A DNA stretch of 64,000 nucleotides from Streptomyces roseirectus (GCF_014489635.1 NZ_CP060828.1:1178001-1242000); one strand, 5' to 3'; numbered from the stretch's first letter, positions 1-8,241 are shown. Translations and numbers: made by a program. The notes: generated by a model not told the origin, from the letters alone.

Positions 1-585
1 GACGAGATGGTCGAACGGCAGCGAGGAGAACGCGGAACCGTCGCCGCTGACCATCGTGACCTGCTCCGGCGGGAAGAGCTCGCTGAGCATCGACGCGAGC
101 ACCGCGTTCGTCGCCGGGGTCAGCTTCGACGGCTTGAGCATCACGCGGTTGCCGGCCGCGATCGCGGTGACCACAGGCATCAGCGACAGGTTGACCGGGT
201 AGTTCCACGGCGAGATGACGCCGACCACGCCGAGCGGCTGGTATTCGATGCGGTTGCTGCCGTTACGCAGCAGCAGGTCGATGTGGCGGTGGGTCGGGCG
301 CATGAACCGGCGAAGGTTGCGGTGCAGGTAGTCGATACCCTGCACGACGCCCACGACTTCCATCAACGCGGTCTCATGCCGCGAGCGGTGTCCGAAGTCG
401 GCGTCGATCGCCTCCTCGATGGCGCCGCGCCGGGCGATCAGCGCCGCCTTGAACCTGCTCAGATCGCTGCGACGCGCCTCCAGGGAGGGCGCTCCGTCGC
501 GGAGGTAGGCCGCGCGCTGCGTCTGGAGTATGTGATGGAAGCGCTCGGCGTCGGTGGGCTGATCAGTGATGTCGGTGATGGTCAT
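1..585 (-). CDS. Aldehyde dehydrogenase (coniferyl-aldehyde dehydrogenase-like), 3' part beyond window
   Basis: N-terminal 195 residues of an NAD(P)-dependent aldehyde dehydrogenase, which oxidises aldehydes to carboxylates. The gene runs off the left edge, so the catalytic Cys and Glu are not visible. Seen: the family segment PLGVVGVISPWNYP (about residues 117-130) and KPSKLTP (151-157), both part of the cofactor and substrate channel. The N-terminus looks most like the coniferyl-aldehyde dehydrogenase subgroup. The ATG at 585 is preceded by GAGG and lies 11 bp after the stop of the upstream SDR gene, so the two are probably co-transcribed from the promoter region near 1430-1490. Family assignment is solid; the substrate is not known. 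Confidence 0.85.
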   Translation of the reverse strand, partial: MTITDITDQPTDAERFHHILQTQRAAYLRDGAPSLEARRSDLSRFKAALIARRGAIEEAIDADFGHRSRHETALMEVVGVVQGIDYLHRNLRRFMRPTHRHIDLLLRNGSNRIEYQPLGVVGVISPWNYPVNLSLMPVVTAIAAGNRVMLKPSKLTPATNAVLASMLSELFPPEQVTMVSGDGSAFSSLPFDHLV

Positions 586-596
586 GACGATGTTCC

Positions 597-1424
597 TCAG
601 ATGTTGATGAGGGCGGTGGGGACGCGGTGCTGGGGGCGCTGACGGCGGTCCATCCAGCCCATGAGCCGGACCATCGAGCGGCGCGACAGGAGCCTCCCGA
701 GGAGAGCGACCGGCCGGCCGTTGGTGATCACCGACGGGGGTGCGGACCTGCGGTCGAGCGTGTCCAGGGCGATCTTCACGACCTGCTCGGGGGTTGCCCG
801 CTTCGTGCCGTAGTCGGCGGAGCTGCCGGCGACGTCGTAGAACTCGGTCTTCGTGGCGCCGGGGTTCACGGCCAGGACGCGCAGGCCGGTGCCGCGGGCC
901 TCCTCCCACAGCGATTCGGTGAAGTTGAGGACGAAGGCCTTGGTGGCGCCGTAGGTGCTCATGTAGGGGGTCGGCTGGAAGCCCAGCAGGCTGGCGACGT
1001 TGATCAGGAGGCCGGTGTCGGCGGAGGTCAGCGGGTCGATGTAGGCGCGGCTGAGGTCGACCAGCGCGCTGACGTTCAGCGCGATCATGCTCTGCAGGCG
1101 GTCGGGGTCCTCGTCGGTGAACGCGTCGTGGGTGCCGAAGCCGGCGTTGTTGACCAGCCCGGTGGCGTAGATGCCGCGGGACTCCAGTTCGGCGCGCAGC
1201 GTGCGGCCGGCGTCGGGCCGGCCGAGGTCGCGGGCGACGGCGGTCACCGTGACGCCGTGGGCGCGGGTGAGTTCGGCGGCCAGGCTCTCCAGCCGGTCCG
1301 CACGGCGGGCCACCAGTACGAGGTTCGCGCCGCGGCGGGCGAGCTGGCGGGCGAATTCGGCGCCGAGGCCGGAGCTGGCGCCGGTGACGATGACGGTCTG
1401 ACGGCTGTAGTCGATGTCGCTCAT
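597..1424 (-). CDS. Short-chain dehydrogenase/reductase (classical SDR)
   Basis: A 275-residue classical SDR, an NAD(P)H-dependent oxidoreductase of the cytosol. Seen: the nucleotide-binding motif TGASSGLG (residues 14-21), NNAG (92-95), and the catalytic set Ser145, Tyr158 and Lys162 (YGATK). Length matches the family. I chose the ATG at 1424 because the Rossmann fold begins about ten residues later; an in-frame GTG nine bases upstream is possible. Longer frames extend through the operator region and look spurious. It is first in a leftward pair with an aldehyde dehydrogenase and divergent from a TetR gene, which suggests an inducible pathway for carbonyl compounds. Substrate unknown. Confidence 0.88.
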   Translation of the reverse strand: MSDIDYSRQTVIVTGASSGLGAEFARQLARRGANLVLVARRADRLESLAAELTRAHGVTVTAVARDLGRPDAGRTLRAELESRGIYATGLVNNAGFGTHDAFTDEDPDRLQSMIALNVSALVDLSRAYIDPLTSADTGLLINVASLLGFQPTPYMSTYGATKAFVLNFTESLWEEARGTGLRVLAVNPGATKTEFYDVAGSSADYGTKRATPEQVVKIALDTLDRRSAPPSVITNGRPVALLGRLLSRRSMVRLMGWMDRRQRPQHRVPTALINI

Positions 1425-1446
1425 GGCATTCACTCTACGCACGTCT

Positions 1447-1480
1447 TTGCACTGAGTGCAAGTGTCTGCATGGTGTGCAG
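1447..1480. promoter_or_regulatory. Tandem operator palindromes between SDR and TetR genes
   Basis: A perfect 15-bp palindrome TTGCACTGAGTGCAA (1447-1461) is followed by a weaker one, CTGCATGGTGTGCAG (1466-1480, outer arms CTGCA/TGCAG). Centres are 19 bp apart, in the 73-bp gap between divergent start codons. Placement and symmetry fit binding sites for the adjacent TetR-family repressor acting on both promoters. The palindromes are seen; the binding is inferred. Confidence 0.7.
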
Positions 1481-1497
1481 TGACGTACCATCGGTGC

Positions 1498-2088
1498 ATG
1501 ACTCAGAAACCGGCCCCCATCCGGGAACAGACCCGCACCGTGGTCCGCTCCCTGCTCGCCCGCACGGCCATCGAACTGTTCGGCGCCAAGGGCTTCGACA
1601 ACACGACCCTCGATGAGGTCGCCGCCGCCGCGGGCGTCTCCCGGCGGACCCTGTTCAACTACTTCCGCAACAAGGAAGACCTCGCGCTCAGCGGCCTGGA
1701 CGAACAGGGCGAACTGATCGCCGCGCGCCTCGCCGAACGTCCGGCCGAGGAGGACGCCTGGACGGCGCTGCGCGCGGCGTTCCAGGTCCTCGAGGAGATC
1801 GACATGACAGCCGAAGGGCGCCTGGAGTTCATCACGCTGCTGTTCGGCAACGATTCCCTGCGTGCCGGACACGCCGAGAAGCAAGCCCGCTGGCAGGACC
1901 TGTTCGCACCGCACATCGAGCCGCGGCTGCCCGACTCCGACCGCCGCACCCTGCAGGCCCGCGCGATCGCAGCCGCAACGATCGTCTGCCTGCAGGCAGC
2001 CAACGAGGAATGGGTGCGCCTGGGCGGACAGGCCGACATGTTCGACCTCTACGACACCGCCGTGCAGGCCATCCGCCGCCCCACCTGA
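1498..2088 (+). CDS. TetR/AcrR-family transcriptional regulator
   Basis: A 196-residue TetR-family repressor. The N-terminal helix-turn-helix (about residues 17-63) carries the family pattern: AIELFGAKGFDNTTLDEVAA, then GVSRRTLFNYFRNKEDL. The C-terminal 130 residues form the variable ligand-binding and dimerisation domain, so the inducer cannot be read. The ATG at 1498 was chosen because upstream GTG codons fall inside the palindromic operators. It is divergent from the SDR and aldehyde dehydrogenase operon, the usual layout for a repressor that controls its neighbours and itself. Confidence 0.9.
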   Translation: MTQKPAPIREQTRTVVRSLLARTAIELFGAKGFDNTTLDEVAAAAGVSRRTLFNYFRNKEDLALSGLDEQGELIAARLAERPAEEDAWTALRAAFQVLEEIDMTAEGRLEFITLLFGNDSLRAGHAEKQARWQDLFAPHIEPRLPDSDRRTLQARAIAAATIVCLQAANEEWVRLGGQADMFDLYDTAVQAIRRPT

Positions 2089-2202
2089 CACCGGCCGCAT
2101 CCGGCTCCACCACGCTCGTCGGCGTGGGAACCAGGGCCCGAACCGTCTGCCCCGTGCCAGCAGGACCGAACGATCCGGCCCCGTAGGCCGCGCGGCCAGA
2201 GG

Positions 2203-2320
2203 TCAGCCCTGGGCGGGTAGCCGCAGCGGCCGGTAGCCGTCGGCATCGAGCGTGGCCGGCTCGCCGTCAATGTCCACCGTGTGGGTGCCGTAAAACGAGC
2301 TGGGCCTCCGGGGCCGGCTC
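2203..2320 (-). pseudogene. C-terminal remnant of an unidentified protein
   Basis: A leftward frame ending at 2203 encodes a protein-like tail, FYGTHTVDIDGEPATLDADG and onward, then stops. Codon usage is normal for the window, but no start or upstream body is present; sequence beyond about 2320 does not continue the fold. The tail resembles the end of a carbohydrate-active enzyme, but I cannot name it. The rest of 2089-2477 holds nothing I can recognise. Confidence 0.35.
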
Positions 2321-2477
2321 GTGCCGGTGGAGTTTCCGCGCCGTCGACCTGTAGCCCGCCGAGCGGGCCGCGCTCGACTAGGGGTGGCGGGGCCGCCGCG
2401 AGTAGGAGAGAACCGGGTCAGCGCGCTCGCAGGGTGTCGAAGCCGAGCGGCAGGAGGCTTACCACGCACGCAGGAAC

Positions 2478-2900
2478 TCAGCGGCTCGAGTCCGGGTGCG
2501 GTTGCGTTGGCAGCGCTCGGACCGAGGAGGTGGTCTGGGACAGGGCGTGGAGCAACTGCCGGTTGTGCGCGGTCAGTTGGTTGACAGCGCGGACGAGGTG
2601 CTCGACGTCGGTCCGCAGCTGGGCCAGTTCGGTGGGGTCCTTGGCGCGGAGTTCCTTCAGCTTGACGATCTGCTGGCGCAGGCGGATCTCGGAGTGCGGC
2701 GTCTGCCCGCGTGCCGTGACCTGCGCGTAGAAGTCGTTCTTGAGCTCGAGGCGGCGCTGGGTGAGCGCGTTGCGTGGCACGCCGGCTTCCTGGGCCAGGG
2801 TGACGATCGTCAGCGCGCCGGTGGAGTGCTGCGCGGTTCCTTGGAGGATGCGGTCCATGGCCGCGCGGATACGGTCGCGTTCGTCGGGTGCGGGGCTCAT
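2478..2900 (-). CDS. Integrase-associated DNA-binding coiled-coil protein (DUF6262-like)
   Basis: A 140-residue protein with an N-terminal helix-turn-helix-like segment (about residues 25-60, with AQEAGVPRNALTQRR) and a long coiled coil (about 75-125, charged heptads). Such small proteins commonly sit directly downstream of large tyrosine recombinases in actinobacterial integrative elements. Here too its ATG overlaps the stop of an integrase remnant (ATGA at 2897-2900). Full length and intact, so it may still be expressed, but its partner is broken. Family placement is by pattern and context; confidence is moderate. Confidence 0.6.
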   Translation of the reverse strand: MSPAPDERDRIRAAMDRILQGTAQHSTGALTIVTLAQEAGVPRNALTQRRLELKNDFYAQVTARGQTPHSEIRLRQQIVKLKELRAKDPTELAQLRTDVEHLVRAVNQLTAHNRQLLHALSQTTSSVRALPTQPHPDSSR

Positions 2901-3322
2901 GCGGTGCCGTCCTGGAGGCTGATGCGGGTGCGGTGGTGGGTGTCGGCGAGGTCGCGCGGCCGGGCGGCGTTGTCGCGCAGGCGCTCGCCCAGCGGACCAG
3001 GGACGCGGCCTGCCTGCTGGTCAAGCACGGTGGCGCGGCGACGGAGACCGGTGGCGTGCTGATCGGTGCGGGCAATGTTCGCGCAGGCGGGGACGCACTG
3101 GTCGAGGCTGGGGGTGCCCTTGAGACCGCGGTGGCACAGGGCCTTGTCGCGCCTGTAGACGCACATCAGCAGCGTGTGGGGATTGTCGTAGACGGCCAGG
3201 TGAGGGTTGGCGAGGATCTGTCGGGCCTGCCGTGCGGTGATGACGGTGCCGGTGTACTGGGGCGCGGTGGCGGCGGCCTTGAGGGCGCGGCGGGCGGCAG
3301 ACCCGGAGATGCCGAGGTCACC
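2897..3322 (-). pseudogene. Tyrosine recombinase/integrase, C-terminal remnant
   Basis: The last 140 or so residues of a site-specific recombinase of the type found in Streptomyces integrative elements. The tail has LMCVYRRDKALCHRG, PSLDQCVPACANIARTDQHA and a charged C-terminal helix, which I recognise from this family. The catalytic Arg-His-Arg-Tyr region is not present: upstream of about 3322 the sequence switches to an unrelated plus-strand coding fragment. It overlaps the following DUF6262-like gene by 4 bp, the original operon arrangement. Confidence 0.6.
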
Positions 3323-3324
3323 GT

Positions 3325-4165
3325 GGAACCCCGCGGGCACAAGCCCTTGCGCTTCGTCTTCGATACCTCCGCGCTGCCCGCGCCCGGAGAGTTCGACGGC
3401 GACACCGTCCTCGGTCCGGACACCGAGCCGGGTCAGCGGGTGCTGCGCCTGCGGGGTTACGTGAACCGAGTGCGGGGTGTCTCCGAGGGAGCACAGCGGA
3501 AGATACAGATCGGCACCGAGTCCAGCGACGGCGCTGTCACCTGGTACGACGTCACCGCGGACAACGTACAGCTGACGTCCGACGGGCTGACCACCCCGGC
3601 CGTGACGGAGATCCGCCGCCGCAACGACACCGTACCGATCGGGGTGCGCGCACAAGACCGCACCGCGAAGAGCACTGCCGCGCCCACAACGCCTACGGCA
3701 CTGCCGGACGAGCCCCTGGATCGCGGCAACGCTGCCTGGACCAGCTGGAGTCGGCAACCCGTGAGGGAGCAACCGAGGAGGAGAACGAACTGCTGCGCCT
3801 TCGCCGTGGCGTGGGCGTTCCGGCGGCCACGTCAGCCAGGTCTCGCCCCGCGAGGCCGACCCGCCTCTTCCCCTCTCTGGAAGGAGAGATGAGCCCGGCG
3901 GCCTTCAAGCCGTCATCCGGCGTACGTCCTGAAGGCCGAGCCTCGACCAACCGCCCGCCCGGACCGAAGCCATCCGACGGGGATTCCGCAGACCACGGCG
4001 CACAGGTTCCGGACAAGCTGAGTTCCGCTGCCGCTGCTGTGCGCGGCGCGCTCAAGAAGGCCGCCCGCAAGCAGCCATCGTCAGCTGGAGCGAGTTGCGA
4101 CGCAGACTCGGTTCGGCGCTGCCCCGCATGACCGTTCGCCGACCAGGCCGGCATCCGTTCCGATC
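3325..4165 (+). pseudogene. Mosaic of truncated rightward coding fragments, unidentified
   Basis: From about 3325 to 3660 a rightward frame with GC-rich third positions encodes an uninterrupted protein-like stretch (for example LRFVFDTSALPAP and AVTWYDVTADNVQ) that I do not recognise. It then loses coherence. A second piece in another frame (about 3735-3830) is a charged helix, QLESATREGATEEENELLRL. A third (about 4020-4130) reads ALKKAARKQ and, after a frame change, SWSELRRRLGSALP, a motif seen in small Streptomyces proteins. None has an intact start-to-stop gene. I read this as deletion scar between two mobile elements. Confidence 0.35.
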
Positions 4166-4169
4166 AGGT

Positions 4170-4455
4170 CACCGCTCTCACCTGGTCCGCACATGGCTGG
4201 CCCACCACGCCGACAGGATCGAGCTGTACTTCCGGCCCTCGTACTCGCCCGAACTGAACCCCGACGAACTCGTCAACGCCGACCCCAAACGAGGCCTGCC
4301 ATGAGCAGCAGGGCCCGCAACCAGGCCCACCTCGCAGCCGAGATCCGCAGGTTCTTCCACCACCACCACCACCGCCAGCGCCAGCGCCAGCCGCACATCG
4401 TCCGCGGCTACTTCGGCGGCCCCCATGTCCGCTACACCCTCGAAGAGAACTCTTT
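4170..4455 (+). mobile_element. IS630-family transposase remnant (C-terminal part, frameshifted)
   Basis: Two frames together give the end of an IS630-type DDE transposase: HADRIELYFRPSYSPELNPDE, with the family hallmark PxYSPxLNPxE (third catalytic acidic residue), then after a frame change ARNQAHLAAEIRRFF and PHIVRGYFGGPHVRYTLE. The N-terminal two thirds are absent. A run of five CAC codons and a GCCAGC repeat (4356-4392) expand the usual RRRQRQPH segment. Non-functional. Confidence 0.75.
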
Positions 4456-4479
4456 TGAGTTTCTGATCGACACTGCGTC

Positions 4480-5025
4480 ACCTGGCCTGACGAGGGAATC
4501 TTCGCCCAGCTCAACTACGACCTCACCGGGCTCGCCCGCGTGAAGGAAGGCCGCAAGCCCGAGCCCACCGCCTCTGTCATCGACCCCCAGAGCGTCAAGA
4601 CCTCCACCGACGTACCTCTGGCCGGCCAGGGAACCGGTGCCGCGAAGAAGATCGCCGGCAGGAAACGGGGGATCCTGACCGACACGATGGGAATACGCCT
4701 CCTCGACAAAGCGAAACAGACCTACCCGACCATCGCGAAAATCTGGTCGACACCGGCTTCAAGAACGCAGTCGTCGAGCACGGCGCCACCCTTGGAATCG
4801 ACGTCGAGGTCGTCAACAGAAACCCCGAGAAGCGCGGCTTTCATGTCGTGAAAAGGCGCTGGATGGCAGAGCAGCATCGGGTGGATCATGATGCACCGCC
4901 GCCTCGCCCGCGACTACGAGACCCTCACCACCAGCTCCGCGGCAATGATCCACATCACCTCGATCAACAACCTTGCCAAGCGCATAACGGACGAGACCAT
5001 CCCGACCCGGCGAGGAACTCAACAG
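4480..5025 (+). mobile_element. IS5-family transposase remnant
   Basis: Pieces in different frames reconstruct an IS5-family transposase of Streptomyces type: FAQLNYDLTGLARVKEGRKP, TASVIDPQSVKTSTDVPLA, GRKRGILTDTMG, then IRLLDKAKQTYPTIAK, VVEHGATLGIDVEVVNRNPE, and the C-terminal MMHRRLARDYETLTTSS to about 5025. An internal deletion removes the segment between DTMG and IRLL, and there are at least two frameshifts. It directly abuts the IS630 remnant. No intact terminal repeats seen. Confidence 0.75.
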
Positions 5026-5280
5026 GAGGCAAGGGGCAATCTTCCTGGATCAAACGCCTTCTTAGAGGTTTTCTGCAAACGGCGACCTGCGAGAAAATGA
5101 CTTCCGGGCCTGTCGCAGAACTCTCGGAACTGGTCATTTCTGCGAGAGCACAGCGTAGCGGCGTCAGCCAAGGGGGATGCCATGCCGGGGCGCCGGTGAT
5201 CCGATCTCGCCCACCCGCTTGCGGGCGCCGCAAGGGTGGCCGGGTTACAGCGAACCGATACCGATGACCTATACTTAAGT

Positions 5281-5296
5281 TTCCATGGAATATAAT
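5281..5296. promoter_or_regulatory. Operator palindrome overlapping a TATAAT -10 box, before the MarR gene
   Basis: The perfect palindrome TTCCATGGAA (5281-5290) is followed immediately by TATAAT (5291-5296), 18 bp before the MarR-family start codon at 5314. The same 10-mer recurs at 8217-8226. Overlap with a -10 element fits autorepression by the MarR protein. Sequence seen; function inferred. Confidence 0.65.
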
Positions 5297-5313
5297 TCTC
5301 GGGAAGATGAATC

Positions 5314-5823
5314 ATGGCTGATCTGAAGATGCTGTACCGGGAGCTGGTCTCGCTGGAGATCGAGCTGTGGAACGGCATCGAGGCGCGGTTGCGGGCGGAG
5401 TTCGACCTGCCGCTGACGTCGTTCGAGGTGCTGCATCTGTTGCTGCGTCGGCCGGGGCGGCGGATCCAGGACATCGCCGAGGAGTTCTCGATCACGGTGG
5501 GCGGGACGAGCAAGGTGGTGGACCGGCTGGAGGTGGCGGGTCTGTGTGAGCGGCGCGCAAATCCGAACGACCGGCGTTCCTCGATCGTCGATCTGACGGC
5601 CGAGGGGCGCAAGCTGGCGGACGGAGCGGTGAAGGTGTTCGAGGACGAGCTGGAGCTGCGGATCGGGTCAGTGATTCCGGAGCGATCCGTGCGGGAGGTG
5701 ACCGAGGTCCTCGGTACGCTGCGGGAGGCTGGCCGTGCTCTGGATGCGGAGCGGAAGGCCGCGGGTCAGGCGCCGGTGCCGGCGATGCGGGCGCCGAAGC
5801 AGCCCGGCCGGTCGACGCCGTGA
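5314..5823 (+). CDS. MarR-family transcriptional regulator
   Basis: A 169-residue MarR-type winged-helix repressor. Seen: an N-terminal dimerisation helix, the recognition region (IQDIAEEFSITVGGTSKVVD, about residues 52-71) and the wing with the family signature NPNDRRSSIVDLTAEGR (about 83-99). The ATG at 5314 follows GGGAAGA. The gene converges on a leftward four-gene operon, and its own promoter palindrome is repeated in that operon's divergent promoter region, so it probably controls itself, the operon and the radical SAM gene. Ligand unknown. Confidence 0.9.
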   Translation: MADLKMLYRELVSLEIELWNGIEARLRAEFDLPLTSFEVLHLLLRRPGRRIQDIAEEFSITVGGTSKVVDRLEVAGLCERRANPNDRRSSIVDLTAEGRKLADGAVKVFEDELELRIGSVIPERSVREVTEVLGTLREAGRALDAERKAAGQAPVPAMRAPKQPGRSTP

Positions 5824-5843
5824 GCCGCAGCGCCCGTGGTCGT

Positions 5844-6269
5844 TCAGTCGGAGATGCCGTTGTAGGCGATGACTTTGTCGATGTGGGCGCGGACGAGGAG
5901 GTTGCCGGGGCCGCCGTTGCGGGCGGCGTACTCCTCGGTGCGGTCCTCGCCCATGTAGCGGGCGCCGAGGAGGCCGCCCCAGTGCAGCATCTGGTCGGGG
6001 GGCTCGGAGGTCTCGGCGCGTCCTTGGAGGATGACGAACGCATACGGGGGGTGGTCGTCGTCGACGCAGAGGGCGAAGCGTCCGTCGCGGGTGAGGTTGC
6101 GGCCCTTGACGCCGTCCTTCTCGGTGGTGAGCACGATGTCGTCGCCGTCGAGGAGGAACCAGACCGGGGTGACGTGCGGGCTGCCGTCGGCCCGGACGGT
6201 GGACAGTTTGCCGGTGCGGGTGCCGTGCGTGACGAACGCCCGCCACTGTTCGTCGGTCATCTTCCGCAT
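5844..6269 (-). CDS. PPOX-class F420/FMN-dependent oxidoreductase
   Basis: A 141-residue split-beta-barrel flavin/deazaflavin enzyme of the pyridoxamine 5'-phosphate oxidase superfamily. Seen: GKLSTVRADGSPHVTPVWF near residues 20-38 (strand pair of the cofactor site) and the later strands that bind phosphate and isoalloxazine. The short length and TVRADGSPHVTPVW pattern are typical of actinobacterial F420-dependent reductases, but FMN cannot be excluded. The ATG at 6269 has GAAAGGG eight bases upstream; a second ATG (6260) is possible. Last gene of the leftward operon VOC, MBL, SnoaL-like, PPOX. Confidence 0.85.
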   Translation of the reverse strand: MRKMTDEQWRAFVTHGTRTGKLSTVRADGSPHVTPVWFLLDGDDIVLTTEKDGVKGRNLTRDGRFALCVDDDHPPYAFVILQGRAETSEPPDQMLHWGGLLGARYMGEDRTEEYAARNGGPGNLLVRAHIDKVIAYNGISD

Positions 6270-6318
6270 GCGATGCCCTTTCGAGAGCGATGCCGGGCGT
6301 ACGAGGGGGTCAGCTGCC

Positions 6319-6714
6319 TCAGTTGCCCCAGAAGGCGTCTTCGGCGTTCTGGTCGCCGGAGAAGAGCCACATCTCGGTGATCTTGCCGCCTGTGATGCGC
6401 AGGAGGTCGACGCCGTCCATGGCCATGGACGCATCGCCGCGGCGGCCGGTGAAGTGGATGGCGGCGGCGACCAGGTCGCCGTTGCCCATGAGGGAGTGGA
6501 TCTTGTCGATGGCGAAGGTGCCCTGGCTGGCCTCCATCATGCCGCCGAGCATCTGGAAGACGGCGCCCTGGCCCCTGTGGTCGCCGGAGAACCGGTTCGT
6601 GCCGGGCTGGTGCCAGACGATCTGCTCGTCGAGGAGGTCGCCGAGGGCGGCCATGTCCCCGTTCTGCACGGCCTGGAAGTAGGCGCGGGCGAGGTCGAGG
6701 TTGCTGGTGGTCAT
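6319..6714 (-). CDS. SnoaL-like / NTF2-fold protein
   Basis: A 131-residue NTF2-like alpha+beta cone. Seen: LARAYFQAVQNGDMAALGDL at the N-terminus, WHQPG in the first strand, and a final sheet with ITGGKITEMWLFSGDQ, the usual ending of the SnoaL-like group. These domains act as small isomerases, cyclases or ligand-binding pockets. Position third in the operon, 29 bp after the metallo-hydrolase stop, suggests a role on the same small molecule. Specific reaction unknown. Confidence 0.85.
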   Translation of the reverse strand: MTTSNLDLARAYFQAVQNGDMAALGDLLDEQIVWHQPGTNRFSGDHRGQGAVFQMLGGMMEASQGTFAIDKIHSLMGNGDLVAAAIHFTGRRGDASMAMDGVDLLRITGGKITEMWLFSGDQNAEDAFWGN

Positions 6715-6743
6715 CGTGGTCTCCGTGGGATCGGGTCGGGTCT

Positions 6744-7526
6744 TTATCGGGCGAAGTCGAGGCGGTCGGCGAGGCCGGCCTCGGTGAAGGCGGCCTGGAT
6801 CTCGGGACGGCCTTCCTGGAAGTGGGCCCAGCTGTCGTAGTGGGCGGGGACGACGCGACGGGCGCCGAGCGTCTTGGCGGCCTCGGCGCCCAGGGCACTG
6901 TCGAGGGTGAGCAGGGCGCCGTCGAAGGCGAAGGGCATACGGGCGCCGCCGAGGAAGAGGATCGCGGTGTCGACGGGTGCGAACTTCTCGGCGATCTCCT
7001 TGACGTGCTCCATGGCGGCGTTGTCGCCGCTGACGTACACGGAGGGCAGGTCGTCGGAGGTGAGCATGAAGCCGACGACGTCACCGGAGATCGGCTCGCA
7101 GCCCACGGGGCCGTGGCGGGCGGGTACGCCGGTGACGGTCACGGTGCCGCCGTCGGGCCGTTTGAGCTCGGCGGTCTCCCAGAAGGCGAGGCCATGGGCG
7201 TTGCCGCGCAGGCGGCCGGCGCCGCTTTCGGTGGTGAAGACGACCGGGACCTCGGCCAGCAGGGCCCGGCCGGCGTTGTCGAGATTGTCGTCGTGTGTGT
7301 CATGGGAGAGCAGGACGGCGTCGATGCGGCCGAGGTCTGCGGCGGTGACCGGCGAGGGCTCGGTCTTGACGAGCTTGTGGTCGCCCGGGAAGGGCATGAG
7401 GTACTCGCCGGGCGGGTCGAAGGTCGGGTCGGTGACGAACCTGAGCCCGCCGTACTCGAACAGGACGGTGGGGCCGCCGTAGACGCGGACGGGGATCTTC
7501 TCGCTGGTGGCGCCGGGGCCGGACAT
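6744..7526 (-). CDS. MBL-fold metallo-hydrolase (UlaG-like)
   Basis: A 260-residue metallo-beta-lactamase-fold hydrolase. Seen: the metal motif as LLSHDTHDDNLD (His75, His78, Asp79), the later ligand region VYVSGDNAA and the final PAHYDSW. The first motif departs from HxHxDH but matches the UlaG/lactonase-like branch, where HDxxDD is common. The ATG at 7526 has GAGAGG seven bases upstream. Second gene of the VOC-led operon; there it probably hydrolyses an ester or lactone. Substrate unknown. Confidence 0.87.
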   Translation of the reverse strand: MSGPGATSEKIPVRVYGGPTVLFEYGGLRFVTDPTFDPPGEYLMPFPGDHKLVKTEPSPVTAADLGRIDAVLLSHDTHDDNLDNAGRALLAEVPVVFTTESGAGRLRGNAHGLAFWETAELKRPDGGTVTVTGVPARHGPVGCEPISGDVVGFMLTSDDLPSVYVSGDNAAMEHVKEIAEKFAPVDTAILFLGGARMPFAFDGALLTLDSALGAEAAKTLGARRVVPAHYDSWAHFQEGRPEIQAAFTEAGLADRLDFAR

Positions 7527-7671
7527 CGGGGAACCTCTCGGTCGGGGAACGGTGGCACGTAGCCCTGCGGTGCGCTCCCAGGCAGGGCGAAAGGGGGCTC
7601 AGGTGTTACGGGGCTGCCCGGCCCCCCAGAAGGCGGCGACCGCGGGCGGCCGACGGGGCCCGTGGGCGGGC

Positions 7672-8052
7672 TTACGGGGCGGGTACGGAGAAGACGCCGA
7701 AGTGGTTACCGGCAGTGTCCTCCAGCCGGGCGAAGGTGAGGCCCGCGGAGTCGGAGAGCGGTTCCATGAGGACCTTGGCGCCCAGCTCCCGGGCGCGCTC
7801 GACGGTCGCGGCTACGTCCTGGACCAGGACGTAGAAGATCGCGTAGTTGGGGAAGGCACCCTCCGACTCCCACACGCCGCCGGTCGGTTGCTGGGCACCC
7901 GGGGTCATGACGGAGTGGTAGGTCACGCCGGGGGTGTTGGTGTTGAGGACGTACTTCCAGTCGAAGAGCTCGCCGTAGAACTCCTTGACCTTCTCGGGCT
8001 GGTCGGTACCGAACTCGAACCAGGCGACCGAGTTGAAGGCGGGAACGGTCAT
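7672..8052 (-). CDS. VOC-family (glyoxalase/bleomycin-resistance fold) protein
   Basis: A 126-residue vicinal-oxygen-chelate protein with two beta-alpha-beta-beta-beta modules. Seen: FNSVAWFEFGTDQPEKVKEFY at the start and the second module ending DTAGNHFGVFSV, where the glyoxalase metal Glu/His would lie. These act as lyases or dioxygenases, or bind antibiotics. I chose ATG 8052 over the GTG at 8061 because AAGGAG lies eight bases before the ATG. First gene of the operon, divergent from the radical SAM gene. The 145-bp gap to the next gene may hold extra regulation. Confidence 0.85.
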   Translation of the reverse strand: MTVPAFNSVAWFEFGTDQPEKVKEFYGELFDWKYVLNTNTPGVTYHSVMTPGAQQPTGGVWESEGAFPNYAIFYVLVQDVAATVERARELGAKVLMEPLSDSAGLTFARLEDTAGNHFGVFSVPAP

Positions 8053-8216
8053 GACACGCACTCCTTACTCCCAAAAGGGAAGAAATGTGACTCCGTGAGG
8101 CAGGGCAGACACAGGCGGTAACCGCCGCTTCGCGGGAGGCTCACGGAAGGGCCGCGGGACCCATGAAGGAGCGGCGGACGCCGGAGCCCTGCCCGATCTC
8201 CAGGAAACCATTTCCA

Positions 8217-8241
8217 TTCCATGGAAGCAACTTCCGTGGAT
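8217..8241. promoter_or_regulatory. Repeated MarR-type operator in divergent promoter region
   Basis: TTCCATGGAA (8217-8226) is identical to the palindrome before the MarR gene at 5281. It is followed by a degenerate copy TTCCGTGGAT (8232-8241), 15 bp on. Both sit in the 288-bp gap between the VOC start (8052) and the radical SAM start (8341). This links the two loci into one candidate regulon. Confidence 0.65.

Noticed and set aside
4165-5025. Possible intact composite transposon from the IS630 and IS5 pieces
   Set aside because: Both lack their N-terminal parts and inverted repeats; they are adjacent relics rather than paired ends.
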